Assembly: GCA_023621995.1 (NCBI GenBank)
Contig: JAMOAB010000157.1
Location: 1-64,000 of the forward strand
Origin: Bacillota bacterium
Lineage (GTDB): Bacteria; Bacillota; Clostridia; Caldicoprobacterales; Xylanivirgaceae
Direction: 5' to 3'
Length of the DNA stretch: 64,000 bases
The position numbers and the translations under genes were made by a program. The notes under the pieces are model-generated. The model was not told where the DNA came from and made no database searches. It worked only from the letters and a program-made list of their open reading frames with translations. This document shows positions 47,380-55,193 of this stretch, in pieces; positions within the stretch are counted from its first letter, which is position 1, and the number at the start of each line of letters is the position of its first letter.

Positions 47380-48663
47380 TTAAATCGGTTCTATTATAGA
47401 TATTGTCCTTGAATTTTCGTGAAATATATTAGGAAGCTGATTATGTATATCATTATATGATATACTCTCTAAAACTTCCATATAGTCAAAAATTTCAACA
47501 TCCTTTACAAATAAGGACACAAACATATATCCCATACCTTCAATATAATTAAAATTCCTTATAAATTGTCCCATCTTCTTTTTCTTTATCTGGAAGAACA
47601 GCTCTTCTTCAAAAGCTGTATTTTTTATATTGTCTATCGCCCTCCCGACTTCATCTAATAATCTGTCTATATCTGAAGTTTCACCGGACATCATTATATG
47701 ACCATAGTCTTTCTCTCCTATATATCCACAATCAAAGCTATCATCTATTAATCCCTGTTCATAGAGTTTATTATATAGATCAGAGCTAGGTCCTATTAAC
47801 ATATCAGTTATTATATCGTTTATCATAATATGCTTTAAAAGTGATTTACCACCTGTGCCTACAGGAGTATCTTTAAATCCTATTGCAAATAATGGTCTGG
47901 ATACCGACATCTTTTCCCTTACTTCTTCCTTTATTGCAACATCAGGTTCTTCAGGATAAATACGTCTAATCTCCTGTTGTTTTTTTATTCCTTTCTCAAA
48001 ATGGGCCTCCACTTGGTCAAATATCCTATTCGGATCTACATCTCCTGCTACAAATAAGGCCATATTGGAAGGATGATAAAAAGTCTCATAACATCTATAG
48101 AGTAACTCCTTATTTATCTGACCAATAGACTCAATCGTGCCTGCAATATCATTTCTTACAGGGTGTTTCTCATATAGTGCACGAAGCATATTGAAAAATA
48201 CCTTCCAATCAGGATTGTCTTCATACATAAGTATCTCCTGTGCTATAATGCCCTTTTCTTTTTCAACACTTTCATCAGTAAAATATGGTCTACCAACAAA
48301 GCCTACGAGAATATCTAGACATTCATAAAAATTATCTGTAGATGTAAAATGGTAGGCAGTGGTGTTAAAATTGGTAAAAGCATTGGGGTGGGCACCTAGT
48401 CTAGAGTATTCATCAAATACATTTATATCTTCATCTTCAAATAACTTATGTTCCAAAAAGTGAGCAATACCATAAGGTACTGTAGTTGGATTTTTTTCTC
48501 CTGGCACTATGAAAGAAATATCATTTGATCCATATTTAGTTGCATATATGGCAAATTGTTTATTATATCCACCTTTGGGAATTACATATATATTAAGTCC
48601 ATTTTTTAATTGTCTAAAATGCATAGTTTCGCATAATATATCGTTCTTTATAACACTATTCAT
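47380..48663 (-). CDS. M16-family zinc peptidase (YmfH-like, active-site intact)
   Basis: 427 residues. The inverted zinc motif HFLEH (about H68, E71, H72) and the downstream Glu in EKEKGIIAQEILM are present, so it should be catalytic. The second M16 half is at ~180-400. Paired with the zinc-less homologue upstream (48680-49948), as in YmfF/YmfH and mitochondrial-processing-peptidase-like heterodimers. I use ATG 48663, ten bases after AAGGGA; a GTG three codons earlier is too near. Substrates unknown. Confidence 0.88.
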   Translation of the reverse strand: MNSVIKNDILCETMHFRQLKNGLNIYVIPKGGYNKQFAIYATKYGSNDISFIVPGEKNPTTVPYGIAHFLEHKLFEDEDINVFDEYSRLGAHPNAFTNFNTTAYHFTSTDNFYECLDILVGFVGRPYFTDESVEKEKGIIAQEILMYEDNPDWKVFFNMLRALYEKHPVRNDIAGTIESIGQINKELLYRCYETFYHPSNMALFVAGDVDPNRIFDQVEAHFEKGIKKQQEIRRIYPEEPDVAIKEEVREKMSVSRPLFAIGFKDTPVGTGGKSLLKHIMINDIITDMLIGPSSDLYNKLYEQGLIDDSFDCGYIGEKDYGHIMMSGETSDIDRLLDEVGRAIDNIKNTAFEEELFFQIKKKKMGQFIRNFNYIEGMGYMFVSLFVKDVEIFDYMEVLESISYNDIHNQLPNIFHENSRTISIIEPI

Positions 48664-48679
48664 TAACCACACATCCCTT

Positions 48680-49948
48680 CTACTGATTCCTTAAAAAGTA
48701 TATCGTATCGAGTTTTATCTTATGTGAAACCCTAGTAACCTCGTCCCTATCTACTTTCTCTATGGAGTCTATAAAATCATCTATAGATTGATCAGTATTA
48801 GCTACAACGTTACCTAGATAGTAATCTATTATCTGACCCGGTTGGTCTTTTATACCCTTAAGAGCTGTTATAATACTTCTCTTTGAAGCATCAAGTTCCT
48901 TATCTGAGATAATACCATTTCTAATATCTTCAAGCTGTGCATTTATTATCTCAAAAGTTCTGTCATAATTATCAAAATCTATTCCAGCACCTATAAACAT
49001 GAGACCTTTAAACTTTTCTAACTGGGAAAAGGCATAATATGCAAGGCTAGCTTTTTCCCTGACATTCATAAAGAGCTTAGAATGTGGACCTCCCCCTAGT
49101 ACACTAGAACATACAACTAAGGGATAATAGTCTTCTTCGGTAAAGCTTGTATTAGTTCTAAATCCAATATTTAATTTGCCTTGTGTAATATCCATCTGTT
49201 CAATATATTCCTTAGGTTCTATTCCCATCTTTTTTATAGCCGTTTCAGGTATTTTCTTTATAATGCCCCTATCTAGTTTGAGAGTGCCTTCCAGTAAATT
49301 TTGTACTTTTGTACTATCTATATCACCTACAACAAATATATCTAGGGGACTAGTCGTTAGTATATCATTATATACATCATATAGATTTATATTATCTATT
49401 TTATCAATATCCTCTACGCTACCATATACATAACGACTATATTTTTCCTTTTGGCACATGAACTGAATACATCGCTCCATACTATAGGACATCTTATCAT
49501 TTATAAGAGATTCTATTCTGTTTCTTAAGTTTATTTTCTCCTGGTCTACGTATTCACTCTTAAATACCCCTTCTTCTAATATCGGCTTAGTTATAACCCT
49601 ATTTAAAAAGTGAAAAGCTTGGGCTACCACAGCCGTGCCACCATGGGGTATATAGTTATCATTTACAACATCCATAGAGAATCTGAGTATATGTCGTTCA
49701 CCTTTCTTCTGTATGCCTACATCAAAAATCGCTCCATATTGGCTTTCCAGATATCTTTCCATATCACGTATTGTCTCATATCCTTGACAGCCCCTCTTCA
49801 TAACAGCTGGTATAAGAGCATTATATGTATAATTCTCATCTAAATCTCTATGAAAACAATAACTTATAGATACTGTTTTAAATTTATCAGTAGGTAAGAC
49901 ATATAGGTTTATACCTTGCCCTATGTTTAATTTCTCAAATTTGCCCAA
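48680..49948 (-). CDS. M16-family peptidase-like protein lacking the zinc motif (YmfF-like)
   Basis: 422 residues with the M16 fold but no HxxEH: the equivalent region reads YNALIPAVMKRG. The C-terminal R/Y pair region GGGPHSKLFMNVREKASLAYYA-like is kept (GGPHSKLFMNVREK then SLAYYAFSQ), as in non-catalytic partner subunits that shape the chamber. It starts the pair and ends 16 bp before the catalytic partner, so a heterodimer is expected. Confidence 0.85.
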   Translation of the reverse strand: MGKFEKLNIGQGINLYVLPTDKFKTVSISYCFHRDLDENYTYNALIPAVMKRGCQGYETIRDMERYLESQYGAIFDVGIQKKGERHILRFSMDVVNDNYIPHGGTAVVAQAFHFLNRVITKPILEEGVFKSEYVDQEKINLRNRIESLINDKMSYSMERCIQFMCQKEKYSRYVYGSVEDIDKIDNINLYDVYNDILTTSPLDIFVVGDIDSTKVQNLLEGTLKLDRGIIKKIPETAIKKMGIEPKEYIEQMDITQGKLNIGFRTNTSFTEEDYYPLVVCSSVLGGGPHSKLFMNVREKASLAYYAFSQLEKFKGLMFIGAGIDFDNYDRTFEIINAQLEDIRNGIISDKELDASKRSIITALKGIKDQPGQIIDYYLGNVVANTDQSIDDFIDSIEKVDRDEVTRVSHKIKLDTIYFLRNQ

Positions 49949-50054
49949 TTTTTTAACCTCCTAGTACAATATGTTTTTAAGTGACACTTATTATAATATT
50001 CGTTATCACATGACAAATCCCTCTATATCAATAGAAATATATAAAATTAATCTA

Positions 50055-50090
50055 AAATAACTTAGAGGGGATATCCCCTCTAAGTTATTT
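50055..50090 (-). terminator. terminator of YhcN-type lipoprotein gene
   Basis: Perfect 16-bp stem (50055-50070 and 50075-50090) with a 4-nt ATAT loop; the GAGGGG/CCCCTC core is strong. The minus-strand RNA continues with a U-rich stretch (TTTTAGATTAATTTT). The 5' arm overlaps the last codons and stop of the lipoprotein gene. Confidence 0.85.
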
Positions 50091-50666
50091 AGGCTGTATC
50101 CTGTTTAAAATCTCATCTATTTCGTCTCTAAATCCTGTAAGAGGCTTACCTTTGCCTATATCAGTCACTATATCCTCGAGACGTTTATAGAGATCTGGAT
50201 CAGCAGTCACAACTACCTTTGTAATCTTCTCTTCAGACTTCTCTGCTACATCTTCAATCTTTTTTTTTATTTCATCAGTCAACTCACCTTTATATTGTTC
50301 ACTAAATTGTACACCAACCATAGCTGTATCTCCTGTTATGACACAGGTTGCAGATTCTATTTCTTCAAGATCGGCCACCTTATCAGCTATTTTTTTTGCC
50401 TCTTCAGAACGGGTATCTTCATCAGTCATATCACCTGGTGTCTCCTTTGTTGTTGTGTCCTTAGGTGTAGTGTCATTAGGCGTAGTGTCATTAGGCGTAG
50501 TATCATTGGGTGTAGTATCGTTGGGTGTAGTGTCATTAGGTTTGGTATCCTTTGTTGGTGTCTGTGGAGTTTCATCTTGTCTTCTCGCCGGAGCACATCC
50601 AACAATGAAAGCAATAACCAAAGCTACGCTTACTAAAAATAAGATTACCCTATTATTTTTTTTCAT
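50085..50666 (-). CDS. YhcN/YlaJ-type sporulation lipoprotein with PNDTT repeats
   Basis: 193 residues. A lipoprotein signal peptide ends at IVGCAP (Cys about 24). A low-complexity linker of five PNDTT pentapeptides plus PKDTT follows, then a YhcN/YlaJ domain (~85-185): AKKIADKVADLEEIESATCVI, DTAMVGVQF and VVVTADPDLYKRLEDI. Members are spore-envelope lipoproteins affecting germination. ATG 50666 has AGGAGGTGA upstream; the longer frame crosses a terminator. Single gene bounded by terminators. Confidence 0.88.
   Translation of the reverse strand: MKKNNRVILFLVSVALVIAFIVGCAPARRQDETPQTPTKDTKPNDTTPNDTTPNDTTPNDTTPNDTTPKDTTTKETPGDMTDEDTRSEEAKKIADKVADLEEIESATCVITGDTAMVGVQFSEQYKGELTDEIKKKIEDVAEKSEEKITKVVVTADPDLYKRLEDIVTDIGKGKPLTGFRDEIDEILNRIQPK
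50461..50537. repeat. five 15-bp tandem repeats encoding PNDTT
   Basis: In-frame 15-bp units with small third-position differences inside the YhcN-type lipoprotein gene, encoding the flexible linker. Gain or loss of a unit would keep the frame, so linker length may vary between strains. Confidence 0.85.
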
Positions 50667-50725
50667 AGTTGATTCACCTCCTATAATAGTTTGCCAAGGA
50701 GAGCAAATTTTATAAGTAAAAAAAT

Positions 50726-50795
50726 AACGCTTCTTCAAAAAGCGTTCTAAAATAAAGCTAAATTCATACAAAATTTTAAATTTTGTATGAATTTA
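50726..50795 (-). terminator. double hairpin terminator of mtnP-mtnA
   Basis: Two hairpins follow mtnA. The first is an 18-bp perfect stem at 50759-50776/50778-50795, AT-rich. The second is AACGCTT/AAGCGTT at 50726-50732/50740-50746, with a 7-nt loop followed on the minus strand by ATTTTTTT, a textbook terminator. Confidence 0.85.
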
Positions 50796-50821
50796 TTTAT
50801 GAATAAAGATTTTTAACACAA

Positions 50822-51859
50822 TTATTTATTAGATAATAAAGCTCTAAAGTTTTCATTATATGGTGGATACGCTACACCCTGTTCAGTTATTATGGCTGTT
50901 ATATACTTATTAGGTGTCACATCAAAAGATGGATTTTTAACTTTGATACCATAGGGAGCAATACGCTTACCCTGTATATGGGTTACTTCTTGCTGATCGC
51001 GCTCTTCTATAGGTATTTGGTCTCCAGATTCCAAACTTAAATCAAAAGTAGAAGTTGGCGCTGCAACATAAAATGGTATATTATGTTCTTTAGCCAGAAC
51101 TGCAACACTGTATGTACCAATCTTATTTGCTACATCACCGTTTGCTGCAATCCTATCTGCTCCTACAATGACACCGGTAATCTCGCCCTTTTGCATAAAG
51201 TAGCCTGCCATATTATCGGTTATAAGTGTAACCGGAATACCATCTTCCATGAGTTCCCATGCAGTCAATCTTGCACCTTGAAGATAGGGCCTTGTCTCAT
51301 CAGCATATACTTCTATATGCTTGCCAGTAGCAACTGCTGCCCTTATAACACCTAGAGCAGTACCATAACCTGCAGTAGCAAGGGCTCCTGCATTACAGTG
51401 GGTAAGTATGACATCCCCATCATTCAATAGTTCTTGGCCGAATTGTCCCATTCTCTTATTAGATTCCATATCTTCATCCATAATTTTATTAGCTTCTCTC
51501 AATAAAGCTTTCTGTATCTCTTCTAAAGGTCTACCTAAGTTACCTTTCACCACAGAGGTCATTCTCTCAATTGCCCAAAAAAGGTTTACTGCTGTAGGTC
51601 TAGTAATTTCTAACGTGTGAGCTACCTCTTCCATATGGGTTAAAAAAGGTTCACCAGTTTCACCTGTATACTCCATTGCACCAAGCACAATGCCATATGC
51701 AGCCGCCACGCCAATAGCCGGAGCACCCCTTACCTTCATATGTCTTATTGCATCTGCTACTTCTTTATAGTTGCTACATTCTATATCTACGTGTTCTACA
51801 GGCAACTTTGTCTGATCTATTAAATAGAGTTTATCATTTTGCCATTTTAGAGTATACAT
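50822..51859 (-). CDS. mtnA: S-methyl-5-thioribose-1-phosphate isomerase MtnA
   Basis: Isomerises methylthioribose-1-phosphate to methylthioribulose-1-phosphate in methionine salvage. 345 residues. The [15 protein letters not shown] block, the catalytic Cys in [15 protein letters not shown] and the Asp in [18 protein letters not shown] are intact. GGAGGG precedes the ATG. It is downstream of mtnP by 36 bp, which makes its substrate. Later salvage genes (mtnB, mtnW/X, mtnD) are absent from the window, and in anaerobes the oxygen-requiring route cannot operate. Confidence 0.93.
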   Translation of the reverse strand: MYTLKWQNDKLYLIDQTKLPVEHVDIECSNYKEVADAIRHMKVRGAPAIGVAAAYGIVLGAMEYTGETGEPFLTHMEEVAHTLEITRPTAVNLFWAIERMTSVVKGNLGRPLEEIQKALLREANKIMDEDMESNKRMGQFGQELLNDGDVILTHCNAGALATAGYGTALGVIRAAVATGKHIEVYADETRPYLQGARLTAWELMEDGIPVTLITDNMAGYFMQKGEITGVIVGADRIAANGDVANKIGTYSVAVLAKEHNIPFYVAAPTSTFDLSLESGDQIPIEERDQQEVTHIQGKRIAPYGIKVKNPSFDVTPNKYITAIITEQGVAYPPYNENFRALLSNK

Positions 51860-51895
51860 TTAATTCCCTCCATATTTCAATACTTACTTTTATAC

Positions 51896-52669
51896 TTAGC
51901 AAGAACAGTCTACACAGACATCCATACGTTTTATCATTTCTATTATAAGTGATTTTACCTTATCATTATTTTCTTCAAAGACTCTTAAAACTTCTTCCTC
52001 CGTAACTGGCGGTATGTCATCTCTGCCTTCTAATCCAGCATCATAATCAGTTATAAGGGCAATATTGACATAGCATATACCAAGCTCCTTAGCCAGTATA
52101 ACCTCAGGATATTGGGTCATATTTATTACATCCCACCCCATACCGCTAAACCATCGACTCTCTGATTTGCTAGAAAATCGTGGACCTTGTATTACAACCA
52201 CTGTTCCACCATCATGAATTGTAACACCTTGTTCCTGTCCCACTTCTAGTGCCAATTCTCTCAATCTGTCACAGTAGGGATGGGCAGAACTTATATGCCT
52301 AACATTAGGGCCATCGTAATATGTATCTTTCCGCCCCCATGTCCTGTCTACAAATTGATCTGTCACTACAAAATCACCGGGCTTTATCTCTGGTTTTAAG
52401 CTACCTGAAGCAGTAGGAGCTATTATCTGTCTTACTCCTAATTCCTTCATCGCATAGAGATTTGCCCTATATGGTATCTTATGTGGTGGATATTGATGGT
52501 CTTTACCATGCCTTGGTAAAAAGGCCACTTTCTTACCTTTTATATCGGCAATTGCTATTTTATCACTAGGTGCTCCATAAGGTGTGGGAACAATAACTTC
52601 TTCCACATCTTCCATAAGTGAATAGAATCCAGAACCTCCAAATACACCAATATCTGCTCTTTTTGTCAT
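51896..52669 (-). CDS. mtnP: S-methyl-5'-thioadenosine phosphorylase
   Basis: Phosphorolyses methylthioadenosine to adenine and methylthioribose-1-phosphate, the substrate of MtnA next door. 257 residues with GVFGGSGFYSL at the N-terminus, FLPRHGKDHQYPPHKIPYRAN, QGPRFSSKSESRWF, and NMTQYPEVILAKELGICY typical of the MTAP family. It ends in VCVDCSC, a Cys-rich tail. First gene of a two-gene operon; GGAGGTAA precedes ATG 52669. No SAM riboswitch upstream. Confidence 0.93.
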   Translation of the reverse strand: MTKRADIGVFGGSGFYSLMEDVEEVIVPTPYGAPSDKIAIADIKGKKVAFLPRHGKDHQYPPHKIPYRANLYAMKELGVRQIIAPTASGSLKPEIKPGDFVVTDQFVDRTWGRKDTYYDGPNVRHISSAHPYCDRLRELALEVGQEQGVTIHDGGTVVVIQGPRFSSKSESRWFSGMGWDVINMTQYPEVILAKELGICYVNIALITDYDAGLEGRDDIPPVTEEEVLRVFEENNDKVKSLIIEMIKRMDVCVDCSC

Positions 52670-53006
52670 AGGATTACCTCCACTTCATGATTTTATTTAT
52701 CCTACTATAGACTATTGTTACACATTTTTCATAAAAATTCAATGTGTACATAGATATTATGTTAAGACTAAATAGTTATAAGACTATTTATCTAAAGCTA
52801 CAGTTCACAATTAATAAAATACAAAGCCTGCCTCACAAAAAGCATTGCCTTTATGCCATAATGTTATCATAATGGGTCAAAGAACTAGAAACATTAACTT
52901 GGAAATATTTAATTTAAATGTTATAATGCAGTAAAACTTGTGTAAAATTATTAGTATATAATCTATCATGTAAAGCACAGACTTAATTTTTAAGGAGGTA
53001 TGACAT
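52670..53006. other. divergent control region of mtnP and the GerMN lipoprotein
   Basis: 337 bp with no coding frame. It contains the promoter at 52899-52927 and an inverted repeat ACACATT...AATGTGT (52720-52747) enclosing a TTTTT/AAAAA pair, near the probable mtnP promoter. I looked for SAM-riboswitch features and found none. Confidence 0.6.
52899..52927 (+). promoter_or_regulatory. SigA-type promoter of GerMN lipoprotein gene
   Basis: TTGGAA (52899-52904) and a perfect TATAAT (52922-52927) with 17-bp spacing, ~80 bp upstream of the TTG start. A vegetative promoter is unexpected for a spore-germination-family protein. Confidence 0.7.
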
Positions 53007-53660
53007 TTGAAAAAAATAATCACTTATCTTTTGGTAGCCACTATGGTCTTTGTTATGATAGGATGTGCTAGCAACAATGATAAAAACGATAAAAATGCCC
53101 CATCCAGTCAAAATGATGTTACCGAAGATCAAACAAATAAAGACGACAAAATCATTGATGAAACACCTGACAAAGGGGACAATGAAAATAAACTTGACAA
53201 AGATGAAGATAAACCTTCTAATAACCAAGATGTAACAGATGAAAAAAAGGTCGAGGCAATCTTATATTTTAGCGATGAAAACGCTGAATATTTAAATGGC
53301 GAAGAGAGGGAATTAGGCAAGTTAACTGCTGAAGCTCTTTTAAATGGGTTGATAGAAGGGCCCAAAAACGATGCTAACAGAAGGACTATTCCTGATGGAA
53401 CTAAATTGATAGATGTAAAGATTGAAGATGGTGTTGCCTATGTCAATTTTAGTAAAGAGTTAACAGAGAAACACTGGGGCGGAAGTACTGGCGAAACACA
53501 TACAATCTTTTCAATAGTAAATACCCTTGCTCTAAATCCTGAACTCAATATAGATTCAGTACAGATTTTAGTTGAAGGCGAGACTATCGAAACCCTAGCT
53601 GGACATATGGATATCTCAGAGCCAATTGAACCAAACCTAGAAATAAGCAAGCTAAAATAA
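53007..53660 (+). CDS. GerMN-domain lipoprotein
   Basis: 217 residues. A lipoprotein signal peptide ends MIGCAS (Cys about 20), followed by a long Asp/Lys/Asn-rich linker (~21-75). A GerMN domain follows (~78-190): LTAEALLNGLIEGPKNDANR, DVKIEDGVAYVNFSKEL and THTIFSIVNTLALNPELN. GerMN is found in the germination/sporulation protein GerM and in other lipoproteins binding cell wall. The start is TTG 53007, seven bases after AAGGAGGT; the ATG between them is out of frame. Single gene with terminator at 53682-53736. Confidence 0.88.
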   Translation: MKKIITYLLVATMVFVMIGCASNNDKNDKNAPSSQNDVTEDQTNKDDKIIDETPDKGDNENKLDKDEDKPSNNQDVTDEKKVEAILYFSDENAEYLNGEERELGKLTAEALLNGLIEGPKNDANRRTIPDGTKLIDVKIEDGVAYVNFSKELTEKHWGGSTGETHTIFSIVNTLALNPELNIDSVQILVEGETIETLAGHMDISEPIEPNLEISKLK

Positions 53661-53681
53661 GTAAAGTTTGACTGGCATAAT

Positions 53682-53736
53682 AAAAACCTCTGCTGCACAC
53701 AATATTATACAAGTAATATGTGCAGGGAGGTTTTTT
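53682..53736 (+). terminator. terminator of GerMN gene, covering the next RBS
   Basis: Long stem with small bulges: AACCTC/GAGGTT outer, TGCACA/TGTGCA middle and ATATTA/TAATAT inner pairings across 53682-53736, then TTTTTT. The 3' arm contains GGGAGG, which is also the Shine-Dalgarno of the small gene starting at 53739, the same arrangement as at 43511-43545. Confidence 0.75.
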
Positions 53737-53738
53737 AT

Positions 53739-53918
53739 TTGAAGGGGCGAAGAATAGATAAAGACGATCTGAGCTTTGATATATTGGGAGATAAGAGTGC
53801 TTATGATGAATTCATATCGACCTTCCACTATTGGACAGGTTTAGAAGGCAATTCTAAGAGAGCACAAGAAATTGGAAAGATAGCAATAGAAAACAATATT
53901 AAATTAAAGGAGGAATAG
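53739..53918 (+). CDS. 59-residue hypothetical protein
   Basis: Small acidic/basic protein with no membrane segment (LKGRRIDKDDLSFDILG ... FHYWTGLEGNSKRAQEIGK). I do not recognise it. Composition, lack of low complexity and a GGGAGG eight bases before the TTG at 53739 favour a real gene. An upstream in-frame ATG at 53718 lies inside the hairpin and has no Shine-Dalgarno. It follows a terminator, so expression would depend on readthrough, and it ends one base before the convergent methyltransferase stop. Confidence 0.55.
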   Translation: MKGRRIDKDDLSFDILGDKSAYDEFISTFHYWTGLEGNSKRAQEIGKIAIENNIKLKEE

Positions 53919-53937
53919 CTACTCCTCCTTTAATTTA
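53900..53937. terminator. bidirectional terminator inside two convergent gene ends
   Basis: Perfect 15-bp stem (53900-53914 and 53923-53937): TAAATTAAAGGAGGA and its complement with an 8-nt loop. It covers the final codons of both the 59-residue gene and the methyltransferase; the Shine-Dalgarno-like AGGAGG here is structural, encoding Lys-Glu-Glu on both strands. Confidence 0.75.
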
Positions 53938-55193
53938 TAAAAAGCTTGATTACCGTATACATCTACCGTATGGATACATATATCTCCATCTTTATCTATA
54001 GCATTCCTATTTAAAGTAAGAGTCATGGCTATTTCAGGAGAAGTCACTGTCCTCATACTATACGAGATCCCATTATATATTCCTTCCAATTCATAGCCTA
54101 CACTCCAATAGTCGATCGTATCTATGTCTTCAATGAGTTTGGTTATAGATAGTCTATAAAATTTTCCATCTGACTCAATTAAAGAATGATTTTTTACAAA
54201 TATTGTATCATATTCCATATATTCATTATGATATAAGAATTCTATATTATTATAAATAGAATTCTTGAGTAGACGTTTTCGACAGGTGTGAAGAGAAAAT
54301 ATACTATTATCTACACCAATCCAATCTCTACCGTGCCTTTGGGCAACTGCTAAGGTTGTACCTGAACCAGCAAAAAAGTCAGCTATCAAATCACCAGGAC
54401 GGGATGATGCCAATATAATTCGTTCTAACAATTTCTCAGGTTTTTGAGTATCATAACCTGTCCGCTCTGGATTTTTCTGATGGAGATGTGGTATATCATC
54501 CCATACATCGCTGGGATATATCTTATCGTCTGCATAGTACTTGTATTCTTTGCCAGCAGATCTAATAGACCAGTATATTCTACCATTTCCATCTATATTC
54601 TTTTTCATATTGTTCCTCTTGTCTAACCCCCTAGGTACGCCTACCGCATCGATATTAAAATAATAATCTTTAGATTTTCTATAAAATAATATATTATCAT
54701 GTTTTCTACTGAAATGTCTCTTTGCTCTTCCACCACTCCTATAGTGCCATATTATTTCATTCAGAAAATTGTCCTCACCAAATATATCATCTAACATGAT
54801 TTTTAAATAGGCACTCGTCCTATAGTCAATATGGACATATAGACAACCTTCATTGCTAAGAAGCCTGTGTACATAGAAAAATACTTCTTTCATCATATTG
54901 AAGAAGACTTCTTTTTCATATCTATCAATATATGCAACGTGGGATATAACATGGTCTTTATCACCCATCCAACCTTTTATGCCTATAGGTTGCTGATATC
55001 TAAACGTCTGCCCAGTAAAAAAGGGAGGATCCATATATATGAGTTGTATCTTGCCATCATATCTAGGGACAAGCTCTTTAAAGACCTCTAGTATATCCCC
55101 AAAATAATAACTTCCTTGTATAGTATTTGTATCTATATGAAGGGGAGAGTACTTTTCTCCCCTTATTGATCCACTATATTTACATTTTGACAA
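53919..55193 (-). CDS. orphan beta-class DNA amino-methyltransferase
   Basis: 424 residues. Motif IV is DPPF (about 55-58) and comes before motif X (TGYDTQKPEKLL, ~245) and motif I (DFFAGSGTT, ~272-280). This order (IV ... X, I) with a central target-recognition region (~140-240) is beta class, as in Type III Mod and many m6A or m4C enzymes. No restriction nuclease or specificity subunit is adjacent. The start is a TTG inside rnfB, overlapping it by 14 bp, with AAGGAAAG upstream. It is therefore probably co-transcribed with the Rnf operon, an unusual association. Confidence 0.85.
   Translation of the reverse strand: MSKCKYSGSIRGEKYSPLHIDTNTIQGSYYFGDILEVFKELVPRYDGKIQLIYMDPPFFTGQTFRYQQPIGIKGWMGDKDHVISHVAYIDRYEKEVFFNMMKEVFFYVHRLLSNEGCLYVHIDYRTSAYLKIMLDDIFGEDNFLNEIIWHYRSGGRAKRHFSRKHDNILFYRKSKDYYFNIDAVGVPRGLDKRNNMKKNIDGNGRIYWSIRSAGKEYKYYADDKIYPSDVWDDIPHLHQKNPERTGYDTQKPEKLLERIILASSRPGDLIADFFAGSGTTLAVAQRHGRDWIGVDNSIFSLHTCRKRLLKNSIYNNIEFLYHNEYMEYDTIFVKNHSLIESDGKFYRLSITKLIEDIDTIDYWSVGYELEGIYNGISYSMRTVTSPEIAMTLTLNRNAIDKDGDICIHTVDVYGNQAFYKLKEE

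Noticed and set aside
50461-50537. CRISPR-like short repeats
   Set aside because: 15-bp contiguous in-frame codon repeats without spacers, encoding PNDTT.
52670-52900. SAM or related riboswitch upstream of mtnP
   Set aside because: No conserved multi-stem core visible; only a simple inverted repeat and AT-rich DNA.
53718-53738. ATG start seven codons upstream of the 59-residue gene
   Set aside because: It lies in the hairpin's 3' arm without a Shine-Dalgarno; the TTG at 53739 has GGGAGG at good spacing.
53919-55193. Restriction-modification system
   Set aside because: No nuclease, specificity or helicase gene adjacent; neighbours are rnfB and a 59-residue protein. Kept as an orphan methyltransferase.
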